Assembly: GCF_000013665.1 (NCBI RefSeq)
Contig: NC_007912.1
Coordinates: forward strand, 2,962,501 to 3,026,500
Length of the DNA: 64,000 nucleotides
Direction: 5' to 3'
Source of the DNA: Saccharophagus degradans 2-40
Lineage (GTDB): Bacteria > Pseudomonadota > Gammaproteobacteria > Pseudomonadales > Cellvibrionaceae
Positions within the stretch are counted from its first letter, which is position 1; each line of letters begins with the position of its first letter. The notes below the pieces were generated by a model that did no database searches, was not told where the DNA came from, and saw only the letters and a list, made by a program, of their open reading frames with translations. Of this stretch, positions 33,071 through 42,621 are shown one piece after another. The position numbers and the translations under genes were made by a program.

Positions 33071-33093
33071 CCTAAAACTTTTGGAGAAACACC

Positions 33094-33924
33094 ATGAACA
33101 ACGCTACTTCTAACAAACTACGTACCGCAATTGCAGCTTTAATTTTATCTTCTACTTCTGGCCTAGCTATGGCAGCAGACGTTAACGTAGAAGCAAACAG
33201 CAACATCTCTGTAACCGCGCAAACTCGCAGCTACTCAGAGTCACAAACACAAACGTCTTCAACGACTGAAGCCAACCAAGAGCAACAAGCAGAAGCTAAC
33301 TCTACGGCTAGCTCTAGCAGCAATACAGAAACAAACAGCCAAGCCAGCAACCAAACATCTGGCAGCGCTAGCGCATCAACTAACGAGCAAGCAGCTGTAG
33401 AAAACGGCCAACAAAATACTGAGAACAGCGCACAGGCAAGCAGCACTTTTTTAGAAGAAGGCAGCGCACGTATTGGCCAATCTGGTGAGGCAATTGTTAA
33501 TTCTGCTAACAGCATCACGGCCAGTGCAGATGTTGAGGGCAATATGGACTTTGCGGTAGAAACAATCGACGGCATAGTAATAGATATGACTGCCGACGCA
33601 GCACAAAATGTAGAAACGTCCATTACCGGTACTGTTGAATCTGGTTTGGATGAATCTTTAGACCTTGCCGGCTCGCTCAGCGGCTCGGCAGAAGGCACTG
33701 TTGGCACTATTTTGGATAACACATTATCTACCTCTGAAGGTGCTGCAGACGCTGCTACTTTCGATGCAGATGCAACCAGCCAAACAGATGCAATGACATC
33801 CACCGCTAATGACGCAAGCTTCGAAGCACCAGAGGCCAACGACATGGGCGGCGATTACAGCAGCGACATGGAATCTAGCATCACCCAAAACAACGCAGGC
33901 AGCCTAAGCGGAGGCCTACTATAA
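33094..33924 (+). CDS. Exported Ser/Ala/Asn/Gln-rich low-complexity protein
   Basis: 276 residues. A signal peptide (IAALILSSTSGLAMA, cut before ADVN) is followed by a striking low-complexity tract (about 35-125) of Ser, Thr, Asn, Gln, Glu and Ala with no aromatic residues, then acidic, Ser/Thr-rich sequence with SITGTVESGLDESLDLAGSL and a C-terminal SGGLL. It has no Cys in the mature part. It shares an identical ribosome site (GGAGAAACACC) with the next gene. Probably an extended, surface or secreted protein; no family recognised. Confidence 0.78.
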   Translation: MNNATSNKLRTAIAALILSSTSGLAMAADVNVEANSNISVTAQTRSYSESQTQTSSTTEANQEQQAEANSTASSSSNTETNSQASNQTSGSASASTNEQAAVENGQQNTENSAQASSTFLEEGSARIGQSGEAIVNSANSITASADVEGNMDFAVETIDGIVIDMTADAAQNVETSITGTVESGLDESLDLAGSLSGSAEGTVGTILDNTLSTSEGAADAATFDADATSQTDAMTSTANDASFEAPEANDMGGDYSSDMESSITQNNAGSLSGGLL

Positions 33925-33999
33925 TCACCTCCAGCTTAACCCCAGCCCCGTGCGCAGTAGCACAATTACTGCGCGCTGCGGGCCTGAAGGAGAAACACC

Positions 34000-34662
34000 A
34001 TGAACTATAAAAGTATTACTACCGCTACATTACTTTGCGCCGCTATATCTAGCGGTGCAGTTGCGCAAGAATCTGCGCAAGCAACAGCAAACCATAGCAG
34101 TGAAGCAGAATTAGATTTACTTATGATGGTAGTAGACGAAAGCGATACACCAACAACGGTTGTAAATCGTATTCCACTGCCCCCCGCTATAGTTGAAGAA
34201 ATTGCATTGCCAGACGTAGAGCTAGAAGAACCCGCGCTAGACAATGTACAAGAAACCGTAGACAGCATAGCGAGTGAAACCACCACTGCAGTAACAGAAG
34301 CAGTAAACGATATTATTTCGTCTGGCAGTTTAGGTAGCCTGCCCGATGACATAACCGACGCAATACCCGCAGAAGACATTGGCGATGCAGTAGGCGAAGC
34401 CATCGAGGGTATTGAAGATGTTATCGATTTAGACGAATCAGTTAACATCGACACAGAAATAAACAGTGCTATCGACGATTTAGAGTCATCACTTGACGCC
34501 GCCGAACTAGACAGCGCAATAGATAACCTAGAAAACGACGTTACCCTAGAAAGTTTAGAGGGCAGCATTGAAACTGAACTAGAAAGCGATTTAGAAACAG
34601 AATTAAACACTGAAACCGACGAGTCCAATACCGTTCTTGATGGCGTAGACCTTGGGCTGTAA
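34000..34662 (+). CDS. Exported acidic repeat-like protein
   Basis: 220 residues. A signal peptide (ITTATLLCAAISSGAVA) is followed by an extremely acidic, basic-poor protein. Helix-like repeats of about 12 residues fill the second half (AIDDLESSLDAAELDSAIDN, LENDVTLESLEGSIETELES). The charge and lack of aromatics suggest an unfolded or cation-binding exported polymer. It lies between its low-complexity partner and the TPR-barrel gene, 37 bp before the latter. No family recognised. Confidence 0.78.
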   Translation: MNYKSITTATLLCAAISSGAVAQESAQATANHSSEAELDLLMMVVDESDTPTTVVNRIPLPPAIVEEIALPDVELEEPALDNVQETVDSIASETTTAVTEAVNDIISSGSLGSLPDDITDAIPAEDIGDAVGEAIEGIEDVIDLDESVNIDTEINSAIDDLESSLDAAELDSAIDNLENDVTLESLEGSIETELESDLETELNTETDESNTVLDGVDLGL

Positions 34663-34699
34663 TGCAGCCCAACCAAGAACCCATTGCAGGGAGACAAAC

Positions 34700-36049
34700 G
34701 TGAAAGCCACAACAAAAAAATGGGCGGCTACCCTACTACTCGCGGCAGCAGCCAATACAGCCTTCGCAGCTAGCGGCCATTTCGAACAAGGTCGCGAAGC
34801 CTTTAAAGCCGGCGACTACGAACTTGCACTAAAAAACTTTAACTTAGCTTGGGGTGAAGGTAACAACACCGCCACCTTGGCTTACAATCGCGCGGTAACC
34901 TACTACAAACTTGGCCAGTTAGAGCCGGCGAAAACGGCTTTTTCTTCTCTACTGGTAAATACCCAGTGGGTACATTTGGCACGCTACAACCTTGGCCGCA
35001 TTGCCGAACAAGAAGGCAACATGCAAAAAGCCTACTTGTGGTATATAAAAGTTGATGAGCGAGCCAACAACACGCGCTTACAACGCTTGGCGCAATCCCG
35101 CGCAGACGCACTAAAAGATTACGCACCGGCATCGTCTAAACCCGCGCCCCCCGCCCCAAAAACCAGTGCAGTTTTATTGAGCTTGGGTTACGCACTAGAC
35201 GATAACGCAACGAGCCTTGCAGAGGAGTTATCGTCACAGGCAAGCGATGCCAGCGACACCTACTTTCGCATGTTTGGTTACGGCCACCACTATTTAACCG
35301 GCGAAAAAAATAACGGCGTTAAACTGTATGCCCTAGCGCAAATGCGCCGTTTTCAAACGTTTAATAGTTACGACACAACCGTACTTGGCGTAGGCGCCAC
35401 TTACGAAACTAAAGCCGACGATGTGGATTTAGATTTTGGCACCCGCTTAACTAACATAGCCACCTCTGCAGGCCCCCTAGCCAACCAAATTAGCTTTATA
35501 ACCAACGCAGCAAAACCAATAGGCCCTGGCCGTTTACAAGCAGACTACCAAGCAAGCTATTACTCCACCGATGAAGGCTACGCACACTTGGATGGCTGGC
35601 AGCACCAAGCAAAGCTCACTTGGCAGCAAAAATTTGGCCGTGTAGTTGTGGCCCCTGGTTTTCGTTGGGAAACAAACTTCCGCGCAAATAAGCAGCTAGA
35701 AGCCACCGACGACCGCGGTGAAAGGTTTTACAGCTATTCGCCCACAAGCGTAGGCCTGTATGCAAATATTCGCTGGGAGCTAAACGCAAAATGGCGCCTG
35801 TACTCCAAATTTAATTGGGCGAACATTACCCATTCGGAAGAAAACATACACAAAGATATAGGCGGCGAAGAAAAACAACAAACCCGCGAAACAACCCGCA
35901 CAGATTACCTACTAGGCGCACGCTACAAACTGCGTGACAACTGGGCAGTAAAAACCGAATACAGCCACACAGGCGCAAGCGATGTATTCGATTTATACAG
36001 CTACGATAAAAACGTATTCGCACTAAAACTTGAATACAGCTGGGAGTAG
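34700..36049 (+). CDS. TPR and beta-barrel outer membrane protein
   Basis: 449 residues from GTG 34700 (AGGGAG upstream). Order: signal peptide (AATLLLAAAANTAFA), three TPR-like units (about 25-135, including EQGREAFKAGDYELALKNFN and YNLGRIAEQEGNMQKAYLWY), a Pro/Ala linker (SSKPAPPAPKTS), then alternating strands to a terminal EYSWE characteristic of outer-membrane barrels. The TPR-plus-barrel plan resembles the Slam/DUF560 surface lipoprotein translocators and related exporters. That would fit export of the two preceding exported proteins, an inference from arrangement only. Confidence 0.8.
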   Translation: MKATTKKWAATLLLAAAANTAFAASGHFEQGREAFKAGDYELALKNFNLAWGEGNNTATLAYNRAVTYYKLGQLEPAKTAFSSLLVNTQWVHLARYNLGRIAEQEGNMQKAYLWYIKVDERANNTRLQRLAQSRADALKDYAPASSKPAPPAPKTSAVLLSLGYALDDNATSLAEELSSQASDASDTYFRMFGYGHHYLTGEKNNGVKLYALAQMRRFQTFNSYDTTVLGVGATYETKADDVDLDFGTRLTNIATSAGPLANQISFITNAAKPIGPGRLQADYQASYYSTDEGYAHLDGWQHQAKLTWQQKFGRVVVAPGFRWETNFRANKQLEATDDRGERFYSYSPTSVGLYANIRWELNAKWRLYSKFNWANITHSEENIHKDIGGEEKQQTRETTRTDYLLGARYKLRDNWAVKTEYSHTGASDVFDLYSYDKNVFALKLEYSWE

Positions 36050-36051
36050 GT

Positions 36052-36142
36052 GAATCGCTAATTGCTAGGCGCTAATTTCTAGTTAAACCGCTAGAGGTTA
36101 GCGCCTTTCTCTAAGTGTTTAAAAACTAGCGATTAGCGATTC
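36052..36142. repeat. Nested inverted repeats between convergent genes
   Basis: The outer arms (36052-36068 and 36126-36142) match at 16 of 17 positions. The inner arms GGCGCTAA (36068-36075) and TTAGCGCC (36098-36105) are perfect. The structure may terminate both convergent transcripts. It is built from CTAG/GCTAA motifs also seen near 14900. Confidence 0.65.
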
Positions 36143-36146
36143 CTGC

Positions 36147-37229
36147 CTACCATTTCATTTTTTTCTTAATAAATTTAGTTAACTTATCTGCATTCGCATT
36201 GTGTTGCGCTACGCGCGGGTGTTGGCCGTAGCCGATGTATTCAAAGAAAATAGTATCGATTTTATTATCGCCATTATCTTGCATATTTTTTACAGCTTCG
36301 CGCACGTAGTTTGGCCATTTTTCGTTTGCGGTTGCATCCATACTGCCCAGTGCGCATATTATTTGCGCCTTGGGGTATTCGGCACGAATGCTTTGCACAA
36401 ACGCTTGATAATGGGCTATGCGTTGTGCATCTGCAGGAATTGGCGTAAGGCGCTTTTCTCTATCTATTAGCCAGCTATCGTTTTGCATTAGGTTTATTAC
36501 AACTACATGGGGCGTCCATTGTTTAAAGTCCCATATGGAATCATTATTACCAACAGCACTTAGCTGGTTGTAAAACTGCGGCATAATAAACGGAAACCAA
36601 CTTACCATTACCCCAATACCGCTTTGCGAAATGGTATGTAGCTCGGCGTTTAAATTGCGTGCGGTAATAGCCCCATAGGCAAGGTAATTATTTTTTTCGG
36701 AGCCCAAATGGTCGGCGCCGTTATCTGCGCCTTCGTTACCCATACCGCTTGTAATTGAGTCACCATAAATTTCTATTCTGCGTTTTGGGCGTTTAGGGGG
36801 TTTTAATAAATAACTATCATCGGCTAACCAAAGCCCTTTAAATAGCGTTGCGCCCTCTTCGCCTTCTGTACGTTTATAAATTTCTACGCTGTGCTTGCCC
36901 TTGCTTAGCGCAGAAGAAATTAAATATCGATGCTCACCTTGTTTAGCTTCTAGCACATAAGGAAATCGATCGTTACCGTCGATAATCACATTAAAAAAAT
37001 TCTTACCGTTTTGATCGTCTAACACTACCTCTAAATGTTCGCCGGTAAAGTTGGCTTTTATACTTGTGCCGGGCCAGCTTAGCGAGGGTGCTTTTATATC
37101 GCTAAAATCTATACGGCCGGTATAAAGGTATTGGTCGTTATCTGCGGGTACGTAGGTTTCACTATGGGCAGTAGTTGCGCAAATACACAACCAAACAAAC
37201 ACCCAGCACCGGTTTATTTTTAGGCACAT
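36147..37229 (-). CDS. CE2-type carbohydrate esterase (SGNH)
   Basis: 360 residues with a signal peptide (VFVWLCICATTAHS). The N-terminal ~120 residues form the jelly-roll domain of CE2 enzymes (SWPGTSIKANFTGEHLEVVLDD). The SGNH hydrolase domain begins at RRIEIYGDSITSGMGNE, with nucleophile Ser158. The C-terminal GYGQHPRVAQHNANADKL holds H337, the likely catalytic His; H343 follows. It probably removes acetyl groups from hemicellulose such as xylan or mannan in the periplasm or outside the cell. It is a lone gene. Confidence 0.88.
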   Translation of the reverse strand: MCLKINRCWVFVWLCICATTAHSETYVPADNDQYLYTGRIDFSDIKAPSLSWPGTSIKANFTGEHLEVVLDDQNGKNFFNVIIDGNDRFPYVLEAKQGEHRYLISSALSKGKHSVEIYKRTEGEEGATLFKGLWLADDSYLLKPPKRPKRRIEIYGDSITSGMGNEGADNGADHLGSEKNNYLAYGAITARNLNAELHTISQSGIGVMVSWFPFIMPQFYNQLSAVGNNDSIWDFKQWTPHVVVINLMQNDSWLIDREKRLTPIPADAQRIAHYQAFVQSIRAEYPKAQIICALGSMDATANEKWPNYVREAVKNMQDNGDNKIDTIFFEYIGYGQHPRVAQHNANADKLTKFIKKKMKW

Positions 37230-37509
37230 ACTCTTACTTCCCCTTTTTAATTGTTAAGCCCATGTGTACACATTAGTGTAACGCTGCAAATCACAATTGT
37301 AATACTATTTGAGGTAAAGCTCGGTCATTACCGCCAATCAAATAGACTAGTTACTCGCCAGCAACCCTTTTACACACTAGGTAAATCTGTTTACTGCAGC
37401 CCAGCAATGGTAAAATGCTGGCCACTTTTCCTACTGGCGACGCGGTTAATACGATTTATTCGCAACAACACCGCATTTCAACCCCTAAGGCAGCCTAGTT
37501 ACCGTGTCT

Positions 37510-40500
37510 ATGATCCCTAATTTGCAGCATACATCTCCGGTTCAAGCCCACTACTTGGACTTTTTAAACACCCTATCGCGCCGCGGTTTTAAGGGTGATA
37601 TAAGCCCGGATTACGCCAACCGCACGGTTTTGGCTACAGATAACTCCATTTACCAAGTTCTGCCACAGGGCGTTGTTTACCCTAAGCACACAGGCGACCT
37701 AATTCTTATTACCCAGCTTGCCAACGAAGCGTTGTACCGCGATATAGTGCTTTCACCTCGCGGTGGCGGTACGGGTACTAATGGTCAATCGTTAACCGAT
37801 GGCGTAGTGGTGGATATATCCCGCCATATGAACCAAATACTAGAAATAAACGTTGAAGAGCGCTGGGTAAAGGTGCAAACAGGTGTAGTTAAAGATCAGC
37901 TGAATGCCTTTTTAAAGCCACACGGCCTATTTTTTGCCCCCGAGCTTTCTACCAGCAACCGCGCCACTATTGGCGGTATGATTAATACCGATGCCTCGGG
38001 CCAAGGGTCTTGCTTGTACGGTAAAACCCGCAATCACGTGCTAGAGCTGCAAACGGTTTTACTCGATGGCTCTGTGTTAAACAGCCAAACTTTGGATGCA
38101 CAAGCCTACGAGGCGCTTGCCGAACAGCAGGATCGCACTGGGCTAATCCACCGTGTGGTAGATAGTATTTACAAAGAGCACAAAACCAAAATCGACGAAG
38201 TGTTCCCCCCGCTAAACCGCTGCCTTACCGGTTACGATTTAGCTCACATTCGCGACGAAAACGGCCAGTTTAACCTCAACAACATTTTGTGCGGCAGCGA
38301 AGGTACTCTAGGTTTTATTACCGAGGCCAAGCTCAACCTGTTAACTATTCCCAAACATTCTGCTCTTGTGGTTGTTAAGTACGGCGATTTTGAGAAATCG
38401 CTACGCGACGCAACCGAGCTAATGAAAGCCAAACCAACATCAATAGAAACCATCGACTCTAAAGTACTTAATTTAGCGATGAACGATTTTGTGTGGCATC
38501 AGGTGGAAGAGTTTTTCCCCGACGATACCGCCGAGCCGGTGCAAGGTATTAACTTTGTAGAATACACCGCCGACGATGAAGCCGAGCTAGACCAAAAAGT
38601 TCAAACGCTATTAGATAACTTAAAAGCTTCGGTGGCCGACCCTAACAGCCCGCGCATAGGTTACGCCTTGGCAAAAGGCAGCGCTGCGGTTAACCGCATA
38701 TGGGGCATGCGCAAACGCGCAGTGGGATTACTAGGCAACAAAGAAGGTGAAGCTCGCCCAGTACCCTTTGTGGAAGATACGGCCGTGCCACCCGAGCACC
38801 TAGCCGATTTTATTATGGAGTTCCGAGAAATACTGGATGCCTACAGATTAGAATACGGAATGTTTGGCCACGTAGATGCAGGCGTTTTGCACGTGCGCCC
38901 CGCCCTAGATATGAAAGACCCAGAACAAGCCAAAATCGCTTGGGAAATATCCGACCGTGTGGCCGACCTTACCCATCAATACCACGGTTTATTGTGGGGC
39001 GAGCACGGTAAAGGCGTGCGCTCTGAATATGCGCCCCAATTTTTTGGCGAGCTGTACCCGCAACTCCAACGTATTAAAGCGACTTTCGACCCATACAATC
39101 AATTAAACCCGGGCAAAATTGCTACCCCTTCGGATGAGCACAACTTACTAAAAATTAATGAAGTAACTACCCGTGGCGAGTTAGATCGCGTAATTAGCAA
39201 ACAAAGCTGGACCCAGTTTGAAGAAGCGGTTTACTGCAACGGCAACGGCGCTTGCTTTAACTGGAACACGGCCGACCAGATGTGCCCTTCCTATAAGGTA
39301 ACCCGCCAACGGGTAAATTCACCGAAGGGTCGCGCATCACTTGTTCGTGAATGGTTAAAATTATTATCGGAAAACAATTTCGATACAGTGGCAGCTGCCA
39401 AGCGCAAAAGTGCGCTAACAGCGATAGCAGGTTTGCCCAAACGCCTATTTAGCAGCTTGCGTAAAAAGTTAGGTGTTTACGACTTTTCGCACGAGGTGTA
39501 CGACTCGATGGCTGCCTGTTTGGCATGTAAATCGTGTACAGGCCAATGCCCCATTAAAGTGGATGTACCAGAATTTAGAAGTAAATTTTTATCCCTGTAC
39601 CACACCCGCTATATGCGCCCACTAAAAGATTACCTCGTAGGCGCGCTGGAATTTATGCTACCGGTATGCGCTAAATTCCCGAGTGTATACAACTTTTTCA
39701 TGAAGCTACGCTTTGTGCAATTGCTGCTAGAAAAATGGGTAGGCTTTGTGGATGGCCCACTGCTTACCGGTACGCGTTTAGCCGGTTACAAACTTACGGT
39801 GGATGCAAACGGCACACAGGCAGAAATAGAGCTGGCATCGCCCGATAAACTTGCAAATTTAACCCAAGAGCAACGCGAGAAAACCGTTGTAATAGTACAG
39901 GATGCGTTTACCAGTTACTTTGAAACCCAGCTGGTAATCGATACGATTCAATTGCTTAAACAGCTAGGCTTTAACGCCCTACTGGCCCCATACAAGGCCA
40001 ATGGTAAACCGCTACACGTACACGGCTTTTTAGGCAGCTTTGCCGATACCGCAGAAAAGAACGCAAAAATGCTTAACAGTATTAGCGCTTGCGGTGTTGC
40101 ACTAGTAGGTATCGACCCCTCCATGACCTTAACCTACCGCAGCGAATATAAAAAATATTTAAGTAAGCAAGCAATGCCCAAGGTAGAGTTACTGCAGGAA
40201 TTTTTAGATGCGCGCCTCTTGGCAGCAGATACGAATGCAGAACAAAGCATAGAATTTAAGCTTATGCCCCACTGCACAGAAACATCAAATGCTGTGGGCA
40301 CCATTAAAATGTGGCAATCGGTGTTTACAAAACTTGGCCACAGCTTAACTATTTTGAACGCGGGTTGTTGCGGCATGTCTGGTACTTACGGCCACGAGGC
40401 GCGCAACAAGGAGTCGTCTCAAGCCCTTTACCAAATGAGCTGGCAAAAACCTGTAGAGCAACACGCACCAAGTGGTACGCTGCTTGCCACGGGTTATTCC

Positions 40501-40584
40501 TGTCGCAGCCAAGTTAAGCGCGAAGCGGGCGAAACTATTCTGCACCCTGTACAAGCGCTGCTGGCTAATATAACCGTAAGCTAA
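37510..40584 (+). CDS. ydiJ: YdiJ-type FAD/Fe-S 2-hydroxyacid dehydrogenase
   Basis: 1024 residues, matching the whole of E. coli YdiJ. The FAD-binding domain has SPRGGGTGTNGQSL and FFAPELSTSNRATIGGMINTDASGQGS. The oxidase C-terminal domain includes EDTAVPPEHLADFI and YGMFGHVDAGVLHVRPALDM. The Fe-S part has GNGACFNW, CLACKSCTGQCPIKVD, and a CCG-type end (NAGCCGMSGTYGHEA). It oxidises a 2-hydroxy acid, most likely D-2-hydroxyglutarate, at the membrane. I start at ATG 37510, which aligns with E. coli MIPQ; GTG 37504 adds two residues. Confidence 0.93.
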   Translation: MIPNLQHTSPVQAHYLDFLNTLSRRGFKGDISPDYANRTVLATDNSIYQVLPQGVVYPKHTGDLILITQLANEALYRDIVLSPRGGGTGTNGQSLTDGVVVDISRHMNQILEINVEERWVKVQTGVVKDQLNAFLKPHGLFFAPELSTSNRATIGGMINTDASGQGSCLYGKTRNHVLELQTVLLDGSVLNSQTLDAQAYEALAEQQDRTGLIHRVVDSIYKEHKTKIDEVFPPLNRCLTGYDLAHIRDENGQFNLNNILCGSEGTLGFITEAKLNLLTIPKHSALVVVKYGDFEKSLRDATELMKAKPTSIETIDSKVLNLAMNDFVWHQVEEFFPDDTAEPVQGINFVEYTADDEAELDQKVQTLLDNLKASVADPNSPRIGYALAKGSAAVNRIWGMRKRAVGLLGNKEGEARPVPFVEDTAVPPEHLADFIMEFREILDAYRLEYGMFGHVDAGVLHVRPALDMKDPEQAKIAWEISDRVADLTHQYHGLLWGEHGKGVRSEYAPQFFGELYPQLQRIKATFDPYNQLNPGKIATPSDEHNLLKINEVTTRGELDRVISKQSWTQFEEAVYCNGNGACFNWNTADQMCPSYKVTRQRVNSPKGRASLVREWLKLLSENNFDTVAAAKRKSALTAIAGLPKRLFSSLRKKLGVYDFSHEVYDSMAACLACKSCTGQCPIKVDVPEFRSKFLSLYHTRYMRPLKDYLVGALEFMLPVCAKFPSVYNFFMKLRFVQLLLEKWVGFVDGPLLTGTRLAGYKLTVDANGTQAEIELASPDKLANLTQEQREKTVVIVQDAFTSYFETQLVIDTIQLLKQLGFNALLAPYKANGKPLHVHGFLGSFADTAEKNAKMLNSISACGVALVGIDPSMTLTYRSEYKKYLSKQAMPKVELLQEFLDARLLAADTNAEQSIEFKLMPHCTETSNAVGTIKMWQSVFTKLGHSLTILNAGCCGMSGTYGHEARNKESSQALYQMSWQKPVEQHAPSGTLLATGYSCRSQVKREAGETILHPVQALLANITVS

Positions 40585-40593
40585 TCACAATTC

Positions 40594-40624
40594 CCCTGTA
40601 AGCGCAGCATAGGCGCTTACAGGG
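40594..40624. terminator. Hairpin between convergent ydiJ and aminotransferase genes
   Basis: CCCTGTAAGCGC (40594-40605) pairs perfectly with GCGCTTACAGGG (40613-40624) around a 7-nt loop. There is no long T run on either side, but the position suits a shared terminator. Confidence 0.6.
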
Positions 40625-40633
40625 CATACCACA

Positions 40634-41782
40634 TTATTCAACTTTCATACCGGCCAAAACGTCTTTTAACGCAGCCACTAAATAGTGAATATCTTCTACT
40701 GGCCTTGCCGCTATACGAAAGTATTGTTTTGACGCCCCCAACTTGTTACCGCAGTTACGAATTAAACAAGCATGGTCTTGTAGCATTCTATTGCGCAGTT
40801 CTTCACCATCAAACTCATCGCTTAACTTTACGAAAATAAAGTTAGAATGCGTTGGAAATACTGTAAACTCACGAATTTGCTCTACGCATTCAGAAAGGTA
40901 AATAGCATCGTTAATATTCTTTAGCCTACTTTCGTCGTAGGCTTTTTGCTCGGTTTTAATTAACGATAGCAGCATTTCTGTTATGCCATTTACATTCCAG
41001 TACGGCAAATGCTTTTTCATGCGTTGAATATTTGCCTCACAACTAATTGCATACCCCATGCGCACACCGTGCAAGCCTAGGTTTTTGCCCAAGCTTTTTA
41101 ACACCCACACGTTATTAAAGTTGGCCACGTCGTTTTTTACCGATGGCGGGTTCTCCGCAGAAAAATCAATAAACGACTCATCAATAATGATGTTATCTAA
41201 GTGTGTAAGTCGCTCGAGTATCCACAGTATTTCTTCGCGAGAAAACAAGGTGCCCGTTGGATTGTTGGGGTTACAAATAACTGCATTTCTAGCCTTACTG
41301 GCCAGCACTTCTGCCACGTAAGATTCCGCGGTGATTTTTTGCAGCATGTCGTCGCTATGCGGCATGGTTTTAACGTCCACACCTAGCCCCATGGGCTCTT
41401 CTACCCAGCGCCCAAATGAAGGCACAGGCACAAAAATACTCTCTTTTATAAAAATCGAGTTCAGCCAAGATATAATTTCGGTAGAGCCATTACCCGCCAC
41501 TATCCAATTTGGGTTAGTTACCCCAGAAAAAAGCGCGATATTATCGGCGATAGATTCATTAGAACTTGGGTAGTATTTCAATGCATATGGTAAGCGCCTA
41601 AATAGCTCATCCATAATATGTGCAGGCGGAAAATACGAATTTACCGGAATACAGTAATCTTTTAGGCCATTGGTAGTGCGAAAATGATTAGTCAAACTGG
41701 CAAACGACGGGTTATGGGTGGTTTTTTCAAATAGTTTTATATCAAACGATTTTTCTTCAGTTTCTGCAAACATGCTATTCAC
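40634..41782 (-). CDS. Class I/II PLP aminotransferase (HisC-like)
   Basis: 382 residues of the fold-type I aminotransferases. Markers are the N-terminal FRTTNGLKDYCIPVNSYFPP, the AGNGSTEIISW (substrate/PLP loop), VICNPNNPTGTLFSREEI, IIIDESFIDFSAENPPSV, and the PLP lysine in LKSLGKNLGLHGVRMGY. A C-terminal FRIAARPVEDIHYLV ends it. Closest in pattern to histidinol-phosphate aminotransferase or CobD. It is not in a his or cob operon, so the true substrate is open. Confidence 0.83.
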   Translation of the reverse strand: MNSMFAETEEKSFDIKLFEKTTHNPSFASLTNHFRTTNGLKDYCIPVNSYFPPAHIMDELFRRLPYALKYYPSSNESIADNIALFSGVTNPNWIVAGNGSTEIISWLNSIFIKESIFVPVPSFGRWVEEPMGLGVDVKTMPHSDDMLQKITAESYVAEVLASKARNAVICNPNNPTGTLFSREEILWILERLTHLDNIIIDESFIDFSAENPPSVKNDVANFNNVWVLKSLGKNLGLHGVRMGYAISCEANIQRMKKHLPYWNVNGITEMLLSLIKTEQKAYDESRLKNINDAIYLSECVEQIREFTVFPTHSNFIFVKLSDEFDGEELRNRMLQDHACLIRNCGNKLGASKQYFRIAARPVEDIHYLVAALKDVLAGMKVE

Positions 41783-42276
41783 TCGGATTAGTTAATTATT
41801 TTTATTGGCATCACCGGCTTAGCTTTCTAGATTGCCTAGACGTTCTAGACTTTGATAAAAACGCGCAACCGCATATTGAGAACATAACGTAAAAAAGTGA
41901 AAAACTATATATCGCTAAACACTCAGCGGCATAGCGTAGCACGCCGTAAAAATACATTGCGGTAAAACAGAACGCAAAGCAGGCTTAAGCAAAGCCCGCT
42001 TGTAATGACAGTAAAGGTTATTGTTATTGATTTTGTTATTTAAGCGCGCAAGGCGCTGAAACACCTTCTATATTGGATGACACCGCGCAGGATTATAGGC
42101 ACGGCAAGGTAGAATTAAAGTTAGAGACTTCACAATCAACCAGTCGAATATGCCAAGTAGTTCAAAACCCTGCACTAAAACTAGCATTTCACCAACATTG
42201 TGCAACGCGAGGCAAAGCCACCAATTTAACAGGTTAAGCGCTGCAATAAGGCGCCTGCTGAATGCTAACTACCCTT
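41783..42276. other. Intergenic region, no feature seen
   Basis: 494 bp between the aminotransferase start and the small membrane gene. Short CTAG-containing repeats near 41828-41850, but no ORF, strong hairpin or recognisable promoter. Confidence 0.5.
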
Positions 42277-42501
42277 TTAGCTACCCTTTTTAGTTACCTG
42301 CCTCAACGCCAGCAAACATGCACTACCAAGTACCAGTAACACATGCGTACTCGCCACAAACTTAGATTCCAATGCTAATTGGGAGCTTGTATCTACAAAC
42401 ATAAACGCCAACAGGCCCGCAATAACAAACAAAATTAAGGGGAAAAAAGAAACGCCTACACTGGGTAGGCGAGAATATAAAGCGCGATAAAGATTGACCA
42501 T
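42277..42501 (-). CDS. Small membrane protein, 74 aa
   Basis: Two hydrophobic segments (about 17-36, FFPLILFVIAGLLAFMFVD, and 46-64, ASTHVLLVLGSACLLAL) make a helical hairpin with a basic end (RQVTKKGS). The start at 42501 has GAGGT 7 nt upstream; the frame continues to 42543 without support. It lies 120 bp after the DUF1552 gene on the same strand and may be the third gene of that set. Not a recognised family. Confidence 0.62.
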   Translation of the reverse strand: MVNLYRALYSRLPSVGVSFFPLILFVIAGLLAFMFVDTSSQLALESKFVASTHVLLVLGSACLLALRQVTKKGS

Positions 42502-42621
42502 TGCATTACCTCGTAGCCCTGATCTAGAACTTTGCGATGCCATTTATACGTGCCAAATATTAAATCTATGTGTCAGCCCCACTATTTTTTTCGCGTGCTT
42601 AGCTACCATTTGGTAATTTGC

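Noticed and set aside
33231-34715. Long antisense ORFs (33231-33845 and 34005-34715)
   Set aside because: They mirror the low-complexity genes on the other strand; composition bias keeps them open.
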